Source of the DNA: Chara braunii
Lineage: Eukaryota > Streptophyta > Charophyceae > Charales > Characeae
Reading direction: 5' to 3'
DNA: 28,915 bases
NCBI GenBank assembly: GCA_003427395.1
Contig: BFEA01000717.1
Location: 370,328 to 399,242, forward strand
Part shown: positions 19,453 to 28,880 of the stretch, piece by piece
Position numbering within the stretch: the first letter of the stretch is position 1
How the letters are laid out: each line of letters begins with the position of its first letter
The notes under the pieces: model-generated
Told to the model about the DNA's origin: nothing
Seen by the model: only the letters and a program-made list of their open reading frames with translations
Database searches by the model: none
Position numbers and translations under genes: made by a program

Positions 19453-20348
19453 TTACGGGGGCACCATGCAATCGCATGCCCTGCAATATCACACTTCAGG
19501 CACTGCGCGTTGTCCATTCTTTCCTGCCACGTTTCTTGTGACAGGCCCATCTTTTCCCATGGCTTCCCGGCCGCAATCCCGGGATGCTCTGGGAATGAGC
19601 GTGGTTTCTTCTTCTTGAATGGCGGTCGTGGTCCTCCCTTGTTGACCACGGCAATAGTGACGTCCCCCTTCCCGGAATCACTGCTGTTCACCACACCCTC
19701 GGCCTCCAGCGGCCACCTTTCCACAGTTTCGTCATCGAAGACGACAAGGGTGTGGTCCTGGCGCTTTTGGCGCCAAAGTACTCGCTTTCCTGTTCCTGCA
19801 CCACCACCATACTTCACAATAGACGCATAAGTGTTCTTCACTTGAGAGGTCATTTGCTCTCGTTGGAGAGCCAGATCCCGAAATTGCCTATACTTATCGG
19901 ACTTGGACTCTGCCACGAGTTGCTTCGGAATGGGTTCGGGCAGAGCACGGGAATAGATGTACAAGACCTGGTTGTCTTGCAGGTTCAATCCCGGAACCTG
20001 CAGCAACCGATCAACTTCCCGGGATAACGACTCCACAGAGGTCCAATGTCTTTGACCAATCGTGGTGAGCTGGTCAAAGACCTTATCGGTCGTCGTTTTG
20101 TCCAAAAACCGTTCCTTGATCTTCCCAAGGAACTGTTTGAGGTTCAAAGTTCTAGCCCACTCCCCGATGTCATCAAACCCTGCGGCATTGGCTTCGACCA
20201 AAACCCATTCCTTAGCTTCCCCACCAAGACAAGAAGTAGAGAATGCAACCTGGGATTCGGGTTCGACAGGGGCCGTACTACAGTACGTTTGATCTTTCGA
20301 TTGTGTTGTTACTTTGTCCTGCGGGTTCGACAAAAAGCAGATTTTCAT
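19431..20348 (-). CDS. Gag: capsid region and CCHC zinc knuckle
   Basis: This 305-residue frame carries a Retrotrans_gag-like capsid region (LGGEAKEWV, then [14 protein letters not shown] and [10 protein letters not shown], about residues 40-120). It ends with a single zinc knuckle, C283-x2-C286-x4-H291-x4-C296, followed by a short basic tail and UAG. Gag forms the virus-like particle and packages RNA. The first 25 or so residues look inserted and out of place: the block PQDKVTTQ also occurs in the upstream frame. The natural gag probably began in the 20278-21171 frame and was split by that duplication. The last codons overlap pol at the frameshift signal. Confidence 0.85.
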   Translation of the reverse strand: MKICFLSNPQDKVTTQSKDQTYCSTAPVEPESQVAFSTSCLGGEAKEWVLVEANAAGFDDIGEWARTLNLKQFLGKIKERFLDKTTTDKVFDQLTTIGQRHWTSVESLSREVDRLLQVPGLNLQDNQVLYIYSRALPEPIPKQLVAESKSDKYRQFRDLALQREQMTSQVKNTYASIVKYGGGAGTGKRVLWRQKRQDHTLVVFDDETVERWPLEAEGVVNSSDSGKGDVTIAVVNKGGPRPPFKKKKPRSFPEHPGIAAGKPWEKMGLSQETWQERMDNAQCLKCDIAGHAIAWCPRNPKASRQ

Positions 20349-21171
20349 CTTTTTTATTACAAAACGTAAAAGGCAATTTCATTTTCACTTTCTCCTTTTT
20401 CTTGGGTTTCTTCGGTTGTGTTGTTACTTTGTCCTGCGGCTTCGGCGAAGGAGACTTTGGAGGTGGAGAGGAAGGAGGGGAACTTGGTGGAGAAGACGGT
20501 GGACTCGAAGGCTCCCCTTTCTTTTCCGATTTCTCTTTTGTCTTCTCTGTTTCTACTTTGAGAGACTTCATAGTGTCTCCCATGAGTTTCTCTGGCTTTT
20601 TAGTCTTTTCTTCCTTGACTTGTTCCTTCCCCTTGACCAAATTCGTGACTGTCCGGAGTCCTGAGGCCACGTCATCAATTTGGGACTGCATCCGCTCGCC
20701 AAACTGATCTATTTTCATTTCCAAGTGGGCAAGGTAATTCACAAGCTGGGCCAGAGAAATTGCCTGTTCTTCCCCTTCAGTGTGAATGACAATTTGTCTA
20801 ACTTTTTCGACCTTTTGTTCTTGCTGTACATTTATTTCTTTACGCCTTCTCATTTCTTGTTTCCTATGCTTTTCTCTCTCAAGTGCTTCTTCTAATTGTC
20901 TGATGTTCTCATCCATGGTTTCTTCAGTCACATCAATTTGTTTCTCTACCTTCTGTTCCGAAATCTTTGCAAGTTGTTCCATAATAATCTTATCAAGTGC
21001 CTGACGACACTTGATGAGTTCATTTTGAACCTTCAAGACGTCGGTGCCAGTCTCAGCTGATTCGATAGCATCATGAATTGCTTTCAAATCAAACTGGGCA
21101 CGTACCTTTGCCTCTACTTCAGCACCAACGTCATGGAGTTCAGATATCAGTTGATCCAGACGACCAATCAA
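20278..21171 (-). CDS. Gag N-terminal extension: coiled coil and Pro/Ser linker
   Basis: A 297-residue frame starts at an ATG at 21171. Residues 1-190 are rich in Glu, Lys, Gln and heptad-spaced hydrophobics, including an EALEREKHRKQEMRRRK stretch, and predict a long coiled coil. Residues about 218-245 are a four-fold Ser-Ser-Pro-Pro repeat, followed by a Lys-rich segment and then [13 protein letters not shown], which looks like the start of the capsid domain. The frame then runs out of phase and stops at 20278, where the gag frame at 19431-20348 takes over. I read this as one original gag protein broken by a local duplication; a separate ORF expressed independently is the alternative. Confidence 0.75.
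   Translation of the reverse strand: MIGRLDQLISELHDVGAEVEAKVRAQFDLKAIHDAIESAETGTDVLKVQNELIKCRQALDKIIMEQLAKISEQKVEKQIDVTEETMDENIRQLEEALEREKHRKQEMRRRKEINVQQEQKVEKVRQIVIHTEGEEQAISLAQLVNYLAHLEMKIDQFGERMQSQIDDVASGLRTVTNLVKGKEQVKEEKTKKPEKLMGDTMKSLKVETEKTKEKSEKKGEPSSPPSSPPSSPPSSPPPKSPSPKPQDKVTTQPKKPKKKEKVKMKLPFTFCNKKDENLLFVEPAGQSNNTIERSNVL
20299..20450 (-). repeat. Short duplication that breaks gag
   Basis: The words tgtgttgttactttgtcctg followed by cgg and ttcg occur at about 20302-20331 and 20414-20443, 112 bp apart. On the minus strand both can be read as PQDKVTTQ, but in two different frames. This marks the point where the N-terminal and capsid frames fall out of register. Confidence 0.8.
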
Positions 21172-21779
21172 GATTCTTTTTCGCTCCTCAACTTACTGTC
21201 TAGTTCGGGGGTCAGGAGTCCCCTCATCAATAGCGAAGGTGAGTGGGACTGGAAAGAAAAAGAAAGGAATGAAACGTGAGAACCGACAATTTCAGACAAT
21301 TCCAGAAATGAGACATTGTGATGTGGGTCTGCCGCACAATAAATACTTAATAACAATAATGAATTCCACGGCCGCACTAATCTACAACAACAAGATTTCT
21401 AATCACTGAAGGAAAATGAATCAGATACAATTATTCCTACTTCTAACTGTTGTTGTTCTTTTGTCTGTCCGTGTGATGACGTCCTAAGCAAGGGTGTACA
21501 TGTATCACCGCAGGCCCGTGTGATCAGACACAACACACAAGTAAGTACGCAAGAACCACACACAGCAACAACAACAGGGAAGTATGCCAACAACAATCAC
21601 AAACAGTTTGTCAGCAACCTTCGTCGGTCTGTTGTGTCTTCTTGATGTTAGTGCGATCACGCACTCCCCCTAACAGCTGGCACTACAGCTGTGTAATCTC
21701 TCTAGTCAGCTGTACCGCCGTCGTCTTTAGAGTGCACCTCTTACTCGGCAGTATCCTGCCTGCCACTTGTCATCCCTGG
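21172..21779 (-). other. Gag leader, low-coordinate part
   Basis: There is no coding frame of note. Upstream of the gag ATG the minus strand has a strong pyrimidine tract ending in CAG (TTTCTTTTTCTTTCCAG, about 21250-21266), like a 3' splice site, and a GTAAGT word (about 21194-21199). GTT/CAA microsatellite-like stretches occur near 21560-21600. Spliced leader processing is possible but unproven. Confidence 0.4.
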
Positions 21780-22385
21780 AGTGCAAACATAGCAATGTTG
21801 CCACGTCAACACTCTGTCCAGTCTGTCAATAATGGGATGCCACGTCAGCAAATGTGTAGTCCGATCCTCGCCACGTGCCTCTTCCAAACGTCAAGTGGAA
21901 TACCGTCGCCTGTTCCAGCCAGTCAGATTATGCCTCGTCAGCCAAGGAGTTCAATGCCACATCAGCAGGCAGACACCACCTCATGAGACAAGTGTGATGA
22001 CCTGCTCTTGCCACGTCAACAATTAATCTTTCCTCCAGGGCCATGTCGGCATCTGCAGTAGACCCTGTCGCGTGTCAGCAGCACAAGGAGTGCCACATCA
22101 GCAATGACCAGGGTCTTCAGACGCAGCACGATGTGTGCCACGTCAGCAGGGGATCACGATGCCACGTTACTATCGCGATCCTGGCTGGCGTGCGGTATCC
22201 CTCGATGCGATCCCCACTGCCACGTCAGCAGCCTGGTAGGGATGTCTTCTCGCCAGCAGAGCCTATACTTCGTCAGCAATCCCCGACAATGTCTTCTCGC
22301 CAAAGAGGTATGTGCCACGTCAATATCCCCAGCGTATCCCTTGCCACGTCATCACCTACTCAACTTTACCTGCGCGCCACCTGGC
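21780..22385 (-). promoter_or_regulatory. Cluster of TGCCACGTCAGCA-like motifs
   Basis: About 14 exact or near copies of tgccacgtcagca lie irregularly spaced over 600 bp, for example near 21798, 21838, 21956, 22010, 22092, 22137, 22219, 22314 and 22343. More copies continue into the LTR (22860-22930). The reverse complement contains TGACGTGGC, the hybrid C/G-box core recognised by plant bZIP factors. Whether it is regulatory or simply a decayed short-period satellite cannot be decided from sequence. It lies between the 5' LTR and gag. Confidence 0.6.
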
Positions 22386-22831
22386 GCGTACACACACACT
22401 AATGTCGTCGTCAGGAGATTAGCTCCAATACCAAATTGCAATGAACCCAAATCGTGAGGACAATTGTCAACAATGCAAGCCCAGATAAATGTCCATCGGC
22501 TGATGATTACAAACAGTCAAAATCGTAACCAGACAGAATGAGGGAGGTAATCATACACGGAAGAAGAGGGAGGAGGGAGAAGAGACAAAGGAGAGGAAAG
22601 TACATTACCCACTCCTGCTTCAGGCTCCCTCCTCTACTGCCACCCAATAATCAATAGTCTGAACGAGTACCCGAAGTATCCACAGTGTGCCACGTGGCAC
22701 ATCTAATCAGTCACACATCAGCATCTGGAGCAATGTCGACATGAAGACCACCAAGTACGTATCCTCGAACTCTCCACAGTCCTGATCTCCTCCTGAAGTG
22801 ACGACGAACAGAACAGCAATGCAGATAACGT
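22386..22831. other. Leader next to the 5' LTR
   Basis: No gene is seen. A purine-rich stretch of gagga/agagg words lies at 22550-22600. A primer-binding site should lie just below 22832 on the minus strand, but the sequence there (CGTTATCTGCATTGC) does not match the common initiator-Met primer complement. Confidence 0.4.
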
Positions 22832-23301
22832 AGTCCCAAGCATGGAACATGTGGCATCAGCCACGTCAGCCAATGTTACACGTGGCAGCAGCCACATCAG
22901 CGATAGTGCATGGCAGCTGCCACGTCAGCATGCCAAGAAGACAGGAGCAAGTCGGCCACCATGCCGGACTAGCAGCGCCTCGCCAAGTCACAATGCCAAC
23001 AGCGTCGAGCCAACGTCGCAGTGTCGAGCCAGCGTTGAAGTCAACGCATGGAGTCAGCATCAACGCAAGACATAATGAATGTCAAAGCCAGGAAGTCAAC
23101 TCTTATGTAGTGTTGACGTGGGGTCTGGATCCCGGATGTTGTATCCCTCGGTCGTCCAGATCTCAATGCGAATGAGGGCTCAGATCGGCCTGAAACCGAA
23201 TTCCCTCCGGCCTGGATGCTGTCTGGGTACCTGCGCACAACAAGTGAGTGTATCCAACCCAGGGCCTGGGTGCGGTACCTTTGCTTCTACAGTTGACTTT
23301 G
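22832..23301 (-). repeat. 5' LTR of the larger chromovirus, part 1
   Basis: This is collinear with 15065-15495. It contains small extra pieces of about 20 bp (near 22913) and 18 bp (near 23010) and many C/T and G/A differences. It is interrupted after gactttg by the solo LTR. Confidence 0.75.
23297..23301. repeat. Target-site duplication, left copy
   Basis: ctttg directly before the TG start of the solo LTR matches 24521-24525. The uninterrupted LTR at about 15490-15505 has this sequence once. Confidence 0.85.
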
Positions 23302-24520
23302 TGTTGCATACTGTAACGGTGCAGACCAGAACAAGAACCGACCTCTCTCACAAAGCACAAGATAGCGTAGCGGAAGACTTAGATACCAATGATCCGAACA
23401 ATCAATATTGCAATGCAGCCCCGAACATACATCATCATCATCACTCCATGGTGTGAAGGGGGCCTGGCGCTCACACAGGAAGAATGCGCCAGTCCCCAAC
23501 CATACACAAACGAAGAAGAGTGGGGTTAGATGAAGAAGAGGGGAAGATGGGAATGTCGTCAACACCAAGTCTTCGGCACATGCCCAAATAGTCCCTCGTC
23601 AAAATGTATGAATCCCAATGTCGAGCCTGGGTCCAATGTCGTCAAGTCTCAACTCACAACTCTCTCTCTCTCTGTCGTAGTCCGCTGATACTGAGGAGTC
23701 AGGTAGTGAGAGGGTGAAGAAGAGATGGTGGACTTAGAAGAGGAAGAAGAAGAACTCTCTCTCTCTCTCTCAGTCCGGTACTAACCTGTGAAGCTGGCGC
23801 CCTGATGCAGGTACCTAGAAGATGGAGCTGGAGCTATGGCGCCACAGGTAAATCTCACTGGCCTCCGCCAGTCATCTCTCTCCCACACTACTACTACTAC
23901 TACTAGCGCCCAGCGCTGAAGACTACGGCTATGGCTACTAGCGCCCAGCGATGAAGACTACTGCTAGCGCTAAGCTGCTCCTGCAGCGCTCCTCCAGAGT
24001 GCTGCTCCGATTCCTGAAGACTACTGCCTCCTGAACGAATCGTGAAGTGTCTGGGGGTACCTATATACTTCCACGGCCTGCCTCCTGACTGCCTGAAGGG
24101 CGAGCCAGGCCGAGGAGGCTGCTCTTGCCAATGCCGAAGTGTGCCAGGGGCTGGCGCTGCAGCATCTGCTGAGGCTGGCGTGGAAACAGGCTAAGAATAG
24201 CCTGTTCCCGAAACCCTGGTTTGGTGCCTGAGTTTCAGGACCGGTCGTTCTGGTGAATAGCCCTTCGTTTCAGGCTAAAAAGGCTCTTGCCATTTTTAGT
24301 TTGAAACGACACAGGGACTGTAGGCCCTTGTTTTCAGGCTGAAAAGACTCAGGGCCTGAACGGCCTTGTTATAGGCTGAAAACGAAATAGAGCCTGCAGG
24401 CCCTCGTTTTCAGTTTTCAGGCTGAAACGACATGGGGCCTGTAAGCCCTTATTTCTAGGCTTTTAGGCTGAGAATGCGGAACGGGCCCTGCAGGCCCGTG
24501 TGGCTACACAGTATGCCACA
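23302..24520 (-). mobile_element. Solo LTR (copy B) nested in the 5' LTR
   Basis: This 1219-bp block begins TGTTGCATACTG and ends CAGTATGCCACA, an imperfect 12-bp terminal inverted repeat with TG...CA ends. It is flanked by the 5-bp duplication ctttg. It aligns end to end with LTR A (5361-6671) and shares the minus-strand TATATAGG (24060-24067), the CT microsatellites (23661-23674, 23755-23771) and the repeated gcgcccagcg and tgaaacgaca words. No internal sequence remains, so it arose by recombination between two LTRs. By eye its U3 has about four copies of the 45-bp repeat, against two to three in LTR A. Confidence 0.92.
24060..24067 (-). promoter_or_regulatory. LTR TATA box, copy B
   Basis: TATATAGG on the minus strand is conserved with LTR A (6288-6295). 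Confidence 0.5.
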
Positions 24521-24668
24521 CTTTGACTCTTGAATTTCCTGTGTGCAGCGTTCGGTCACACAGCCACACTCGACAGACTCAGGCCTGGGCATGTCTTGGT
24601 CACACAGCCCAGCGCAGACCTTCTCAGGTCTGCGTGGCCTCGGGCTGAGTTCTGGGCCCCAGGCTATT
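24521..24668 (-). repeat. 5' LTR of the larger chromovirus, part 2 (end truncated)
   Basis: This starts with the second ctttg copy and matches 15492-15637 up to gggccccaggcta. The last 20 bp present in the 3' LTR (through tatgaca) are missing, and LINE sequence begins at once. Confidence 0.8.
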
Positions 24669-25273
24669 ACAATATACCGTATTCGTGTCCTAAAAGAAAA
24701 AGACCAATGGCGAGCATACAAGCTGGACAAACCCATCCAAGAGCTCCCGTTAGACCCCAATGAATGGATATGGACTCAACAATATGGGAGGGGGAGGTCC
24801 AGGTGAGGCGGCTGCAGTCTCTCTCAGTCAAGGCAACCTACGGAATGCTGTGTCCAAGAGTAAATCTGAAAGACGTGGTGGAGGCCTGGTGGATGAAACA
24901 TCTAAACGTGGGGAGAGACACACTGCGACTGGTTAGATGGTTTAAGGGAAATAGGGCTATGCCGGCGGAACTAGCCTCACTCCAATGGCAGGTGGAACAT
25001 AGGTCCCTGCCGACCAACGACTGGCTGATACACAGAACACGGCTTGAACAAAAAGGATTGGCACTCCCATGGTGCAAGATATGTACATCGGCCTTCCCAG
25101 CTCGTAAATGGCCTGAGACCATACAGTGCCTGGAAGCAATATGGCTATGGAGGTGGTGAGACCGCATATGGAGACAACAAGGCACCTCGCAACAGTGGCC
25201 ATGGGACTGGAGCGCACTTCTCTGTGAGGCATGGGCGCCAGAACAAGCTTCCCCCTTTGAAGAAAACATGTTT

Positions 25274-25442
25274 AAAATAGGGCACCGGGCGATTATTTGG
25301 GCCATCTGGTGGAGACGATGCACACTAGAAATGGAAGGAGTACGCGGGGATGGAACANAAAATAGGGCACCGGGCGATTATTTGGGCCATCTGGTGGAGA
25401 CGATGCACACTAGAAATGGAAGGAGTACGCGGGGATGGAACA
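25274..25442 (+). repeat. 84-bp exact tandem duplication around an N
   Basis: 25274-25357 and 25359-25442 appear identical and are separated by the N at 25358. The duplication adds 85 bp and breaks the LINE frame. Identity across a decayed pseudogene argues for two overlapping contig ends joined without merging. Confidence 0.9.
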
Positions 25443-26050
25443 GAGTTCATCAACTCAATTAAAGAACAAATACAAAATGACATTTCCAGTCAATGGGAAA
25501 GATGCAAGGAAAAGATCACATATCTACATTCTAAACAGGAAATTAAACTGCACATAGAGAGGTTTTGCACAGACTGGCTGGGCGGGGGGCAAGGGGGTTG
25601 GATGGAAGGGAGGGGAGAAGGAAGGGGAAAACGTAGAGGAAGGGGAAAGGGACTACCACCTAAGCTTCCAGGATTGGACGAAGATCAACCCCTCCATCCC
25701 ATTTTGGCACCTCTTAGACTTTCCTGAAATTTTTCCGCCCCATCCCTTAGCTTTGGTCGAGATGGAATGGTATCGGGGGGTGAGTGGCTAAAGATTAGAA
25801 TGTAGAGTGAGCATGGAATGTAGGCCTGCTCAGTCAATTCCCTGAGTCACAGGGCAATCAATGCTGGCAGGCCCCATGGCCACTGTTTTCATCGTCATTT
25901 TCTGTATATTTTCTGTATTTTCTGTATATGGGATGCTGGACCCGTTTTCTAGCAGGTGATGCTCCCCACCAATAGATGGAGCCTCTCCCCAGGGGCTAGA
26001 GGTGTCTGCTCTTATCAGCACCACTAGCGCGGGCGGGGATGTGTTTGGTT

Positions 26051-26051
26051 G

Positions 26052-26085
<34 letters not shown>
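26051..26085 (+). other. LINE poly(A) tail
   Basis: Thirty-five uninterrupted A residues end the plus-strand LINE remnant. No matching target-site duplication could be found, since the 5' junction lies in a truncated LTR. Confidence 0.75.
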
Positions 26086-26087
<2 letters not shown>

Positions 26088-26371
26088 AAGTTTTTGTTTT
26101 GGTTGTTGACCATGAGATATGATCAACGAACGAAACAAAAAGGCTATTTTTTGTGATGTTCACTCGAACAGACAACTACAAAATGAGTTCATATCTCGGA
26201 ATGGAAAGAAACAAAAGACGAGACAAGACAAAAATAGTGCACTTGGCCAAAAACTCAGACCACCACTTGGAAATGTGAGATAGAGGCCCGAGGGCTGTAC
26301 CTCTCACCTAGGCCCACTTGGACCTAGATCAGATGATTCAGATGAGATCGGGCCATGGTCAGATCTAGGGT
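26086..26371. other. Unassigned
   Basis: No gene is seen. A cluster of agatcnnatc/ctaggc words at 26310-26385 forms imperfect inverted repeats. Confidence 0.4.
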
Positions 26372-27075
26372 CTAGGATGCACCTATGTACCAGTGCGATC
26401 TGATCTTAATCAAGTGTGGAAGTACTTGAGATTCTTCAAATTCATAAGACACAAACTGGTACATAGACACATAGGGCCCGACTGCACACCTGTAGTCACA
26501 TTCACATATGGGGCTAACCATGTGATTCGACAAGCATTGTAAAATTTGTTCGCTTGTACCCAGACTATGTGGTCTGGTACATGAATATAACTGTTGAGAA
26601 ACAAACCATTCGTTCAAATCTAGATGGACTCAGATAGACTCAATGGTTAAAAGGCAGAGGGACTGAGTTCTCACAGTGGACTTACCAGGCCTGGAACCCC
26701 CCAATGAATGCCTGATACAGACCCAAAGTATATACCCCCTACATCATGAAACACCGTTTTGTCAAAACAGCGTTGGAAAGCGTCCTGCAAATCGAATTGG
26801 GCGCATGTGATTTCAGCGAGATTTTCTTCAACCATTACTTGTATCTCGTTATCCAGCGGTGGATACCTGATAAGCAACAAATGGAACACCAAGTGAAGAG
26901 GAGTGTTACAGAAATCATAGCCAGACACAACAACTGTCAAGAAGCTCATGTGAACCCTATGTAGAAAATCACACCTGTCCGGCATATCCATACCTGTACA
27001 TAGAGGGTAAACAAAGAAATGAAGAATGGGTGCACGGTCTTCACCATGGACAGCAGTTCCATCCATACAAAACAT
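26372..27075 (-). other. Possible two-exon gene fragment, product unknown
   Basis: On the minus strand an open frame from 27075 to 26686 (about 130 codons) reaches a strong donor, CTG|GTAAGTCC (exon end at 26686). After 95 bp there is a strong acceptor, TTTGTTTCTCAACAG (ending at 26591). The same phase then stays open for 72 codons to a stop at 26372-26374. The peptide is Cys-rich near its end (ICECDYRC) and I recognise no domain. Upstream of 27075 no exon is clear. Open length and splice signals are suggestive but could be chance in low-constraint DNA. Confidence 0.25.
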
Positions 27076-27895
27076 GGGGATCAGCTCAGCTTAGTCAGTC
27101 TTGTAATACACATGCTTATCATTCGGAGATCATAATCACATCAATGATAGTGCAGTCACTGAGAAGTGTCTGCTAGAGGAACCAGATGGATTGTAGAGAA
27201 GGGAGGTGGTGGAACTTGACACGATAAATCCTCACAGCTACTTTCCATTTATGTGCAGATTCAAGCACATGCAATGAGCCCAACAATCTCGAGAAGCTTC
27301 CACAACATGGCCATGCAAGGAGTCACAATGCACTCAAAATGGAACCAATCACAATGCGGAATAACTCATGAAGCACTCAATGTAGTCCCCGAATAAGCAG
27401 TGAGTCACCGAAAGTGAGACAAAGGTAGAGAAGCAATGGAGAGAAAGAGGGAGGACAGTTCCATTAATAATCACTAATAGAACTGAAATGACTCTTCCAT
27501 TCCCCCTCCTCCTGTGGGACCTTTTCCCACCAGCTCGCCACTCAATGTGCAAGTTTCCCTTTCAATACACTGAAAAAGTCTTTCTGCAGGTACTAGCATA
27601 GATACTCAAGCATGGAGGTGGGTGCCAGCTTTCTTTGAGCCTCCTAAAGTGGACTGCGACTCAAGTATCACCAGGGCCAAAAGCTAAGACGATGTCAGCT
27701 TCCCTCATTCAGTCACTCTGTGTCCTTACGATCCTGAAAGTCTTTCTCCAGATACCAGATATGGGCCCAACCTCCAGCATAGATACATTAGTATCATTTT
27801 CTCTCAGTCCCTACACTTATAGAAATTGCTATTCGGTATGGGAGACTTGGCCGATCCGGGCCGCCCTCGGTCTACCCGCCGACGGTCTGGATTTT
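27076..27895. other. Unassigned
   Basis: There is no supported gene. A short diverged duplication involving tctttctnca...ccagatac/gtacta, with nearby catagatac, occurs around 27575-27610 and 27735-27790. A purine-rich stretch of gagagaaagaggg words lies near 27440. Confidence 0.4.
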
Positions 27896-28001
27896 CGCGT
27901 GATCTTTAAGACTTTAAGCCTTTAAGATCACGCGACGATCCAGGCTGTCCGCCTCGCCAGACGACCTGGATCGTCGCGCGATCTTAAAGTCTTAAGATCG
28001 C
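27896..28001. repeat. Three abutting perfect hairpins
   Basis: Hairpin 1 has 11-bp arms (cgcgtgatctt, 27896-27906 and 27924-27934). Hairpin 2 has 14-bp arms (cgcgacgatccagg, 27931-27944 and 27965-27978). Hairpin 3 has 10-bp arms (gcgatcttaa, 27978-27987 and 27992-28001) around a 4-nt loop, AGTC. Neighbouring arms overlap by one to four bases. All contain gatct or gatcc cores. Confidence 0.9.
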
Positions 28002-28239
28002 AGGACGATCTGAGCCATCGGCCCGGTAGGACCGGGGGCGGCCTGGATCATCGCGGTCATTGAAAAGAGGGCCCGTCATAAAGGAACCGCCCCGACACCT
28101 GCTGGCCATTGGCCCGTTGCAGGGCCGGCGGCACTATGGCCCTGCTCGCGTCGAACGGCCTCTGACTTCGCGCCCTCGACCCGTGACTTGCAAGGCTGTA
28201 CTCCGAGGTGACTCCGTCTCTGCCCACCTCTCCGCCTCC
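28002..28239. other. GC-rich unassigned spacer
   Basis: Words such as gacgatctgagccatcgg and ggcctggatcatcg continue the gatc-rich theme of the hairpins. No gene is seen. Confidence 0.4.
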
Positions 28240-28252
28240 GCCTCCCTATTCC

Positions 28253-28306
<54 letters not shown>

Positions 28307-28530
28307 GAGAGAGAGAGAGAGAGATTGCAACCTGCGTCACCGCCTCTGGCCTCTGCCTCCGCCCACCTCCGCTCGGCCTCCGCCCACGTCCCCTCTGCCT
28401 CCCCCCGCCAGATCCTCTCTCTTTCCTCCCCCGCGTCCGCCACCTCCCGTCCGCCTCCTTCCACCATCTCCTCCCGCGATCTCCTCCCTCCAACTCCTCT
28501 CCACCTCTGCCTCTGCCTCCCTATCCCCTC

Positions 28531-28623
<93 letters not shown>

Positions 28624-28811
28624 TCGCTGCCTGCGCCACCTCCTCCGGCCTCGGCCTCCTTCCACCTCCGCTCAGCCTCCGCACACCTCCCCTCTGCCTC
28701 CCCCCGTCAGATCCTCTCTCTTTCCTCCCCCGCCTCCGCCACCTCCCATCCGCCACCTCCCGCCATCTCCTCCCGCCAACTCCCCTCAGCCTCCACCTCT
28801 CTACCCCCTCA

Positions 28812-28844
<33 letters not shown>

Positions 28845-28849
28845 GGGGG

Positions 28850-28880
<31 letters not shown>

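Larger units (their letters stand above)
15065..24668 (-). mobile_element. Nearly full-length chromovirus (Ty3/gypsy) with nested solo LTR
   Basis: Direct repeats at 15065-15657 and at 22832-23301 plus 24521-24668 bracket a minus-strand gag-pol region in the right order: gag 5', pol 3', chromodomain next to the low-coordinate LTR. The 5' LTR is split by a 1219-bp solo LTR and lacks its last 20 bp or so, where LINE sequence begins. The element's own target-site duplication therefore cannot be read. Without the nested insertion the element is about 8.4 kb. Its many stops and LTR divergence indicate an old, inactive copy. Confidence 0.8.
24668..26085 (+). pseudogene. LINE 3' end with zf-RVT and poly(A) tail
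   Basis: The plus strand reads as a LINE ORF2 C-terminus. A linker (24670-24790) is followed, after a frameshift near 24790, by a core with LASLQWQVEHRSLPTNDWL and a zinc-finger-like WCKIC (24860-25150). There is an in-frame stop at 25157-25159, then the tail motif IIWAIWWRRC (25290-25319). The expected His and later Cys of zf-RVT are degraded. The frame ends at 25727, followed by an untranslated stretch and a 35-nt A-run, as expected for target-primed reverse transcription. The 5' part, including all RT catalytic motifs, is absent. It shares family features with the minus-strand LINE at 2294-4013 but is not a recent copy of it. Confidence 0.85.

Noticed and set aside
28208-28831. Open frame of about 207 codons and its minus-strand counterparts
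   Set aside because: They are produced by GT/GA microsatellites and pyrimidine-rich repeats.
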